Part shown: piece by piece, positions 33,746-39,158 of the stretch
How positions within the stretch are numbered: position 1 is the first letter of the stretch
How the letters are laid out: the number at the start of each line of letters is the position of its first letter
From: Caldilineaceae bacterium SB0661_bin_32
Lineage (GTDB): Bacteria > Chloroflexota > Anaerolineae > Caldilineales > Caldilineaceae
Length of the DNA: 39,158 bases
Assembly: GCA_009841235.1 (NCBI GenBank)
Contig: VXMH01000070.1
Coordinates: 1 to 39,158, forward strand
Direction: 5' to 3'
Translations under genes and position numbers: made by a program
The notes under the pieces: model-generated
What the model was told of the DNA's origin: nothing
Seen by the model: only the letters and a program-made list of their open reading frames with translations
Databases searched by the model: none

Positions 33746-36268
33746 TCACTCCCCGTTTCTGGCTTGTCCCGTTTCCAACCGATTGTACATTTCGAACCAG
33801 TCGGGCAGGTCCTTGCTGCGGTCCTGGGCTTTGCGCCGTTCATCCTCCCGCCGCCATGCGATCATTCTGCGGGTGATTTCTTCTTTGACGATTCTGGGAT
33901 TGGGAACGTGATCGAAGGTGAATGCGCCTTCGCCGGCCGCGGTCTGAACGATAATGTTGCCGAAGTTCAGCATCACTTTCAGTGGTGAGTTCATCTCGAG
34001 GCGGATGTCCTGAATGTCGCTGAGTTGGGCTTCACGGCGCTGTTCGCTGAGGAAGAGAGGCAGCTTCTCGACGTCGATAATTCTATCTTCGGTTACAGTG
34101 TAGGTGTCATTCCACCAGTCGGCGACGGCCCAGAGGATCCAGCCCAGAGTGGCGAGTGTCACCAGTCCCCCGGACACCAGAAGAGTCTGCACGTCCAGGC
34201 TGGACTGGAGCTGCTGCATAAGGGCAAGCGAGGAGAAACCGCCGGCCAGAAACAGGAGCTCAAACAGGAGCAGGAGACCGGGAAGAGCAACCTGGACAAA
34301 GAGGACCCACCAGTGCTTGTGCCAGACGATTCGTTCGGTAGACTCCCAGTCGAGAGAGCGGTCGACGGAAACGAGTTGGCGCAGTTTTTGCCAGAGGTCC
34401 AGCCCGGTAGCGGCGTCTTTCGGGGTGGAAGGCGCCAGATCGGTATGCACTCTGCCCGGCAAGTCGACGGACAGACCGAGACGATCCTCAAGGGCGTTCT
34501 GGATGTCCAGCTTGTTTTCGGCGCTGGACCGCTGCTGGGACAGGCTGCGGTGGTGGAAGATTGCCGTTCGGAGACTGTCGGGGGCGCCGACAAAGTCGAA
34601 GTCGATGGAGCCCGTTGTGCCGGCGGTGTAAACGGACAGGGTGCCATAATTGAACAGATTGCCCCAGAATGTTGTGGATACGTCTACACGCTGGATCTGT
34701 TCGAGCAGGGCTTCCTGGCGACGTTCACTGAAAAAGATGACCTTCTCTTGCTGGATGACCCGCCGGTTGGTAACGATAAAGTAGTCGTTCAGGTAGTTGA
34801 GGAGACCCCAGATTAGCGACAGGAGCACGAGAAGTGCGCTGATTCCCAAGGCGATCCAGAGGGAGAATCCGAGATTTGAGAGCAGCCATATCAGACCGGC
34901 GCCGGCGAGGATGGCAAGGGCGGAAATCTTCGTCTGGCCCAGCAGCGCGAGCCAATGGCGCAGATGCAGATTGACAAGCAGCTCGTCTTTGCGCAGCCAC
35001 GGATAGTCCTGCCGCTGCCCGTGATCGGCATCGTCGGTCTGGGCGGGCAGGCGGTCGGCGACTTTGTCTACGATTTCAGGGCCGCAGATTTGCCCCAGGC
35101 GCTGGTAGTCCTGCCGGTGGAGCCGCAGCCAGAGGCTGCCGGGTTCGGATTCGACGGTCAGCTCCACGGGGGTCGGGGCGAGGAGCGCAGTCTCGTTGAA
35201 AGTAACTATGCCGCGGACCGGTGCACGGGGCAGGGCGCGGTTTTCTTCGTCCAGTGCGCTCAAGACGGCGCGGCTGTTTTCCAGCAGGATCCACATGCTG
35301 TCGGCGCTGTCGCCCTGCTGCATGATTGGATGGTATTGGGGGATACGGTAGAAGCTGCAGAAGCCGGACAGCTGGATCTGTTCGTATGGTGTCAGGCCGG
35401 CGAAGATGGAGACAGCGCTGATGGTTTTGGCAGGCAGCAGCTGTATTTCCGGGTCAATTGCCTGGGGGAAGCGGCGGCCGACCTGGCGGACCGTTCTCCA
35501 AGGCAACTCGTAGACAGTCGTTTCAGTCTTGGCTTCAGCCCAGTGGCCGTATTTGTCCGGGGCTGAGTTATTGGTCACGCCGACACTGCCGGGAAAACCG
35601 AAGGCGCCGCCGGTGCCCAACAGCAGACGGTTGCCGGTTCTGCGAGGATGGTAGAGTTCAATCTGTCCCTGGGCGATGAGGTAGAGTGTGCCTGGGACTT
35701 GGTTCTGTGTGTAGAGGACGGTACCCGTCTTCACTGTCTGGCCGCGAATTTCGTCAGCCAGGAAGCCCAGGATGACCATGTCAACATCGGCGAGCAGCGG
35801 CATGGTCCGCAGACGATTGACCATTGTCTGGTAGGCGGTCTGCTGGTGGGCGGTGGGATAGCGGTAGAGAAGCCGTTCGACCGTGGAACGTTCGATACAC
35901 AGGGCCGAGACTTCGTTTTCAGCCGCGGCTGTACTTATGTAGGAGAGGCTGAAGGTCAACTCGTAGCGGCCGAGGATATCGCCGGCGATGGCAACGCGGG
36001 CGAGCGTGTCTTCGACGCCGGTTGCGGTTTTGTCCCGCCGGGTTACGCGGACGGAGCCACTGAGGATGAAGAAAAGATACTCGGCGACGTCATCCTGCCG
36101 GGTCAGTTCATCGCCGGGGGAGAATTCGACGACCAGGGAGTCGGATTGGAGGAGACCGGCGACCTCATCCAGGGGCAACCCCTTGAGATAGAGAAGAGAT
36201 TGCAGCAGCGCCAGAGAGGGGGGGGCGCCGACAAAGCGGGCGAGGCCGGCCCGGTTGCCGCGAGTCAT
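33746..36268 (-). CDS. Large membrane protein: three cNMP-binding-like and two PH-like domains
   Basis: An 840-residue protein. Three cyclic-nucleotide-binding-like domains lie at about 25-150, 157-270 and 285-405 (for example FSPGDELTRQDDVAEYLFFILSG and GTVLYTQNQVPGTLYLIAQG). Then follow two modules, each a hairpin of two transmembrane helices (445-492; 652-716) plus a bacterial PH-like domain of the YdbS/DUF304 kind (494-572, NDYFIVTNRRVI; 718-800, NDTYTVTEDRII). The canonical cAMP-phosphate RAA motif is not seen, so ligands are unknown. AGGAG lies 8 bases before the ATG, 13 bases after the uvrC stop, so it is probably cotranscribed with uvrC. Confidence 0.88.
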   Translation of the reverse strand: MTRGNRAGLARFVGAPPSLALLQSLLYLKGLPLDEVAGLLQSDSLVVEFSPGDELTRQDDVAEYLFFILSGSVRVTRRDKTATGVEDTLARVAIAGDILGRYELTFSLSYISTAAAENEVSALCIERSTVERLLYRYPTAHQQTAYQTMVNRLRTMPLLADVDMVILGFLADEIRGQTVKTGTVLYTQNQVPGTLYLIAQGQIELYHPRRTGNRLLLGTGGAFGFPGSVGVTNNSAPDKYGHWAEAKTETTVYELPWRTVRQVGRRFPQAIDPEIQLLPAKTISAVSIFAGLTPYEQIQLSGFCSFYRIPQYHPIMQQGDSADSMWILLENSRAVLSALDEENRALPRAPVRGIVTFNETALLAPTPVELTVESEPGSLWLRLHRQDYQRLGQICGPEIVDKVADRLPAQTDDADHGQRQDYPWLRKDELLVNLHLRHWLALLGQTKISALAILAGAGLIWLLSNLGFSLWIALGISALLVLLSLIWGLLNYLNDYFIVTNRRVIQQEKVIFFSERRQEALLEQIQRVDVSTTFWGNLFNYGTLSVYTAGTTGSIDFDFVGAPDSLRTAIFHHRSLSQQRSSAENKLDIQNALEDRLGLSVDLPGRVHTDLAPSTPKDAATGLDLWQKLRQLVSVDRSLDWESTERIVWHKHWWVLFVQVALPGLLLLFELLFLAGGFSSLALMQQLQSSLDVQTLLVSGGLVTLATLGWILWAVADWWNDTYTVTEDRIIDVEKLPLFLSEQRREAQLSDIQDIRLEMNSPLKVMLNFGNIIVQTAAGEGAFTFDHVPNPRIVKEEITRRMIAWRREDERRKAQDRSKDLPDWFEMYNRLETGQARNGE

Positions 36269-36281
36269 TGCAGGTACTCCT

Positions 36282-38177
36282 TCACAGATGCTCCTTGACC
36301 GTTTGCGCGGCGCTGCGGTTCATGCCCGGCACGGTGCGCAGTTCATCGAGGGTGGCCTGGCGCATCTTATCGAGATCGCCGTTGAAGTATTGGAGAAGTG
36401 ATTTCCGCCTTCTGGGGCCGATGCCGGGCAGCGTGTCCAGCACTGTTGTCGTCTGGCCCTTGCGGCGCAGGTTGCGATGGTAGGTGACGGCGAAACGGTG
36501 GGCCTCGTCGCGGATACGCTGTACCATATAAAAAGCCCGGCTGCCGCGGCGCAGGTGGACCGGATTGCGGCGCTGGGGAAGGAAGATCTCCTCTTCCCGT
36601 TTTGCCAGGGCGACGACGGGCACTCTGTCGGACAGACCGAACTCCTCTAACACCTCATTTGCAACGCCGAGCTGGCCCTTGCCGCCGTCAACGATTACAA
36701 GATCGGGCAGGAGTTTCCAGTGACCGGCGCCGGCCGGTCTGCGGCCGGGCCGGTCTGCGTCTTCTTCGACGGCACGGCGAAAGCGGCGGCGCAGGACTTC
36801 GCGCAGACTGGCGTAGTCGTCGGGCTCGCCGTGGGCGCCTTTGCCGCGAATCTTAAAGCGTTTGTAAGCGGATTTCATGGGGGCGCCGCGGGCGAACACG
36901 ACCATGGAGCCGACTGTATTGGTTCCCTGCAAGGTGCTGATGTCGTAGCATTCGATACGGGTTGGGGGCACCTGGAGGGTCAGAGCCTCCTGGAGCTCGG
37001 CGAGCGCTTCGGTCTGGCGATTGGTGTCTTCGGCCCATTCGGCCTTCTGGACGCGCAGGTGCTCTGCGGCATTGTTCTTGGCGAACTCCATCAGTTTGCG
37101 CTTCTGGCCCCGCTGGGGCATGCGGATCTCGACCTTTGTGCCGCGCAGTTTGCTGAGCCAGGCTGCCAGAAGGTCTTTTGTGCGGGGTGCGAACTGGACA
37201 AGCACGCGGGGCGGAACGTGGGAGGCGTCGGCATAGAAGCGCTGGATGAAGATGCCGATCAGATCGCCCAGGTTTTCGGCGCTGGTCTCGAAGACTTCAA
37301 CCCCTTGCAAGGCGAAGTTTTCTCTTCCAATGAGTCTGCCGCGGCGCACCATCAGGATTTGGACGACGGTGTCGCCGGACTTCGCGTCCTGGGCGATGGC
37401 GACGACGTCTTCGTCGTCGTTTTGGACGCCGACGACTTTCTGCTGGTGGACGATGCGCTGGGCGGCTTTGATGCGGTCCCGGTAGACGGCGGCGAGCTCG
37501 AAGTTGAAACGACCGGCGGCGTTGTGCATCCGGGTCTCCAACTCGTTTATCACTTTCTCGGTGTCGCCTTCGAGGAAGTTGACGAGTTGCCCGATGCCTT
37601 GGCGATATTCGGTGCGGCTCTGGACACCGATACAAGGGCCGCCGCACAGTTTAAGGTGGTAGTAGAGGCAGGGGCTTTCGTCGTTGCCGGAGATGGCACG
37701 GTCACAGTCGAGGTAGGGGAAGACTTTGCGTACCGATTCGAGCGTGCGGCCTACAGCCCAGCTGCTGGTAAAGGGGCCAAAATAGCGGGCGCCGTCGTTA
37801 TGAAGCTGGCGCACGCGCTCTACTTTGGGGAAGTCATCCTGCCAGTTGACTTTGATATAGGGATACCCCTTGTCATCCTTGAGCATGACATTGTAGTGGG
37901 GCTGGTAACGCTTGATCAGGTCGTTTTCGAGGATCAGCGCTTCCATCTCGGTTCCGGTGACCCACCAGGTGATGTCCCGAACCTTGCCGACCATCTCGTC
38001 GATGCGGGGAGAGTGTTTGGCGGACCGCTGGAAGTAGCTGCGCACGCGAGGGCGGAGGACGAGCGCTTTTCCCACATAGAGAGGCCTGGCATGCTCGTCC
38101 CACATGAGATAGCAGCCGGGCTTGCCTGGGAGCTCTTCGAGTTTTCGGCGAACCTGTTGCGGAAGTCGGGCTTTCAT
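36282..38177 (-). CDS. uvrC: Excinuclease ABC subunit C
   Basis: Dual nuclease of nucleotide excision repair; cuts both sides of the lesion in the UvrB-DNA complex. 631 residues from the ATG at 38177; the longer frame has no family similarity. The GIY-YIG nuclease occupies about 17-95 (GCYLMWDEHARPLYVGKA), the UVR motif region lies near 205-240, and the RNase H-like nuclease shows ECYDIS, DLVIVDGGKGQL and DEAHRFA. Two helix-hairpin-helix motifs close the protein (LPGIGPRRRKSLL and VPGMNRSAAQTV). No clear ribosome site is seen. Confidence 0.96.
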   Translation of the reverse strand: MKARLPQQVRRKLEELPGKPGCYLMWDEHARPLYVGKALVLRPRVRSYFQRSAKHSPRIDEMVGKVRDITWWVTGTEMEALILENDLIKRYQPHYNVMLKDDKGYPYIKVNWQDDFPKVERVRQLHNDGARYFGPFTSSWAVGRTLESVRKVFPYLDCDRAISGNDESPCLYYHLKLCGGPCIGVQSRTEYRQGIGQLVNFLEGDTEKVINELETRMHNAAGRFNFELAAVYRDRIKAAQRIVHQQKVVGVQNDDEDVVAIAQDAKSGDTVVQILMVRRGRLIGRENFALQGVEVFETSAENLGDLIGIFIQRFYADASHVPPRVLVQFAPRTKDLLAAWLSKLRGTKVEIRMPQRGQKRKLMEFAKNNAAEHLRVQKAEWAEDTNRQTEALAELQEALTLQVPPTRIECYDISTLQGTNTVGSMVVFARGAPMKSAYKRFKIRGKGAHGEPDDYASLREVLRRRFRRAVEEDADRPGRRPAGAGHWKLLPDLVIVDGGKGQLGVANEVLEEFGLSDRVPVVALAKREEEIFLPQRRNPVHLRRGSRAFYMVQRIRDEAHRFAVTYHRNLRRKGQTTTVLDTLPGIGPRRRKSLLQYFNGDLDKMRQATLDELRTVPGMNRSAAQTVKEHL

Positions 38178-38505
38178 ATGTTTGATTGTATCACGACTGT
38201 TTGGGCGGCGGAACTGCGGTGGGAACAGAGGCGAGGAGAGAGTGGAGAGGAGTGAGGAGAGAGAAGCATCTTCCAGCCTCACTTTGGATCGTGAACGGCC
38301 GGGAGGCTCAGGAGTTACGCGTAATGGCTTGTGGAGTCTGGAGATTCTGAAAGCCAGGGGACTGACAGCGGGTGGTCCTGATGCCTGGCGGCAAGTGGAT
38401 CGGTGGGCGCAAAAAAGTGTAAGAAACGTATTTGCAATTGGAGGTGATCAGATTTGACCAGCCCTTTGAGTGTGCTATAATCACTCAGGTGTCGCCTGAG
38501 CACGC
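38178..38505. other. Intergenic region before the tRNA cluster
   Basis: No gene in 328 bases. A purine-rich GA tract covers about 38228-38273. The right end holds the tRNA promoter (38454-38481). Confidence 0.6.
38454..38481 (+). promoter_or_regulatory. Strong sigma-70 promoter of the tRNA cluster
   Basis: TTGACC (38454-38459), a 16-base spacer and a perfect TATAAT (38476-38481). Transcription would start near 38488, 18 bases before the first tRNA, as usual for stable-RNA operons. Confidence 0.85.
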
Positions 38506-38578
38506 GCCGACGTAGCTCAATCGGCAGAGCAGCTGTTTTGTAAACAGCCGGTTATCGGTTCGAGTCCGATCGTCGGCT
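38506..38578 (+). tRNA. tRNA-Thr (anticodon TGT)
   Basis: Full cloverleaf: acceptor arms GCCGACG and CGTCGGC, the D arm with AGCTCAATCGGCAGAGC, anticodon loop TTTGTAA within a CTGTT/AACAG stem, and TTCGAGT in the T loop. Discriminator T; CCA is not encoded. Anticodon TGT reads ACA/ACG threonine codons. Confidence 0.95.
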
Positions 38579-38676
38579 TCCCGGTATAGGCGTATTTACC
38601 GCAGCCGATTTGAGATTGCAGATGCGTAGGCGGCGGCTGGGCAGGCGAAGCACATTAATAGAAGCGCTAAGAGAAT

Positions 38677-38760
<84 letters not shown>

Positions 38761-38795
38761 TTCAGAGGTAGTGCGATTTGGAAGTCGTATGATCT

Positions 38796-38876
<81 letters not shown>

Positions 38877-38967
38877 GAAAGAGGTTGGCGCGCCGGGGTA
38901 AGGCGGGCCTGAACCTTCAAATTTATCGCGTTTTTGACAATTGAGTGCATGAGCTGCAGGATCATTG

Positions 38968-38993
38968 CCGCCCACCTAATCCCTGGTGGGCGG
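38968..38993 (+). promoter_or_regulatory. Stem-loop between tRNA-Thr and tuf
   Basis: CCGCCCACC (38968-38976) pairs perfectly with GGTGGGCGG (38985-38993) around an 8-base loop. Only three T follow, so it is a weak terminator at best; it could be a processing signal or a tuf leader element. A TTGACA box lies at 38934-38939 but no good -10 follows. Confidence 0.55.
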
Positions 38994-39104
38994 TTTGCAG
39001 CAGTTACTGTATAGTTACGATCTTTTCGCGCTTCGAAGTCTTCGCTCATTTTGCAGCGAGGCAGCGGATTAGACCATTAAACATAAGCAGGAGGCAGCAA
39101 CCAA

Positions 39105-39158
39105 ATGGCGAAGGCAGTATTTGAGAGGAACAAGCCCCATGTGAACGTGGGGACGATC
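39105..39158 (+). CDS. tuf: Elongation factor Tu, N-terminal fragment cut by window end
   Basis: The first 18 codons read MAKAVFERNKPHVNVGTI, the universally conserved start of EF-Tu. AGGAGG lies 10 bases before the ATG. EF-Tu delivers aminoacyl-tRNA to the ribosome. The gene runs off the right edge. A Thr/Tyr tRNA cluster directly before tuf is a common bacterial arrangement. Confidence 0.93.
   Translation, partial: MAKAVFERNKPHVNVGTI

Noticed and set aside
38228..38273. GA-rich tract as a repeat element
   Set aside because: Low-complexity purine run without a repeat unit or second copy.

Overview
The window looks like a chromosomal piece of a Chloroflexota bacterium, possibly Caldilinea-like. 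The sequence clues are high G+C, Tat-type lipoprotein solute-binding proteins, LplB/LplC-type sugar permeases, many Gfo/Idh/MocA oxidoreductases, a polyphosphate glucokinase, a transaldolase next to a glucose-6-phosphate isomerase in the order of the known bifunctional Tal-Pgi protein, and LysM or repeat lipoproteins. The phylum is an inference from gene content; no marker gene was searched. There is no phage, CRISPR array, transposase or recognisable defence island.

Positions 1-4200 (minus strand) carry one sugar ABC importer (permease, binding protein, permease) without an ATPase. Positions 4200-7720 (minus) hold a metallopeptidase behind a lipoprotein built of three near-identical repeats, then the conserved yggS-proC-yggT cluster. 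Positions 7940-12772 (minus) hold a YgeY-type M20 hydrolase, two Gfo/Idh/MocA oxidoreductases and an SMP-30 lactonase. A divergent control region at about 12773-12998 leads to a plus-strand operon: binding protein, terminator-like hairpin, two permeases, then a cytoplasmic GH29 alpha-L-fucosidase with a ribbon-helix-helix-like N-terminus. Two copies of the LacI-type core AAACGTTT precede the binding protein and the fucosidase. Together these suggest import of a fucosylated or related sugar, intracellular cleavage and an oxidative (dehydrogenase/lactonase) route.

Positions 17800-22430 hold housekeeping genes (upp, a DksA/TraR-type zinc finger gene, ruvB), an MNT/HEPN pair, and a two-gene operon of an MTAP-like phosphorylase and a protein that may be a degenerate metallo-beta-lactamase fold. 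Positions 22570-28243 (plus) form a sugar-phosphate block: a third Gfo/Idh/MocA protein, ppgK, tal, pgi and rpiA. Between tal and pgi the reading frame changes at a perfect T TTT TTT heptamer; a -1 shift there would restore a continuous Tal-Pgi fusion of about 937 residues. This is the most interesting single observation.

Positions 28268-38177 hold a four-LysM lipoprotein, a beta-propeller-like membrane protein, nadK with a J-domain-like membrane protein lacking HPD, a metallophosphoesterase that may be translated from a leaderless mRNA, and uvrC followed by an 840-residue protein with three cyclic-nucleotide-binding-like domains and two membrane-linked PH-like domains. The window ends with a strong promoter, tRNA-Thr(TGT), tRNA-Tyr(GTA), tRNA-Thr(GGT) and the first 18 codons of tuf.
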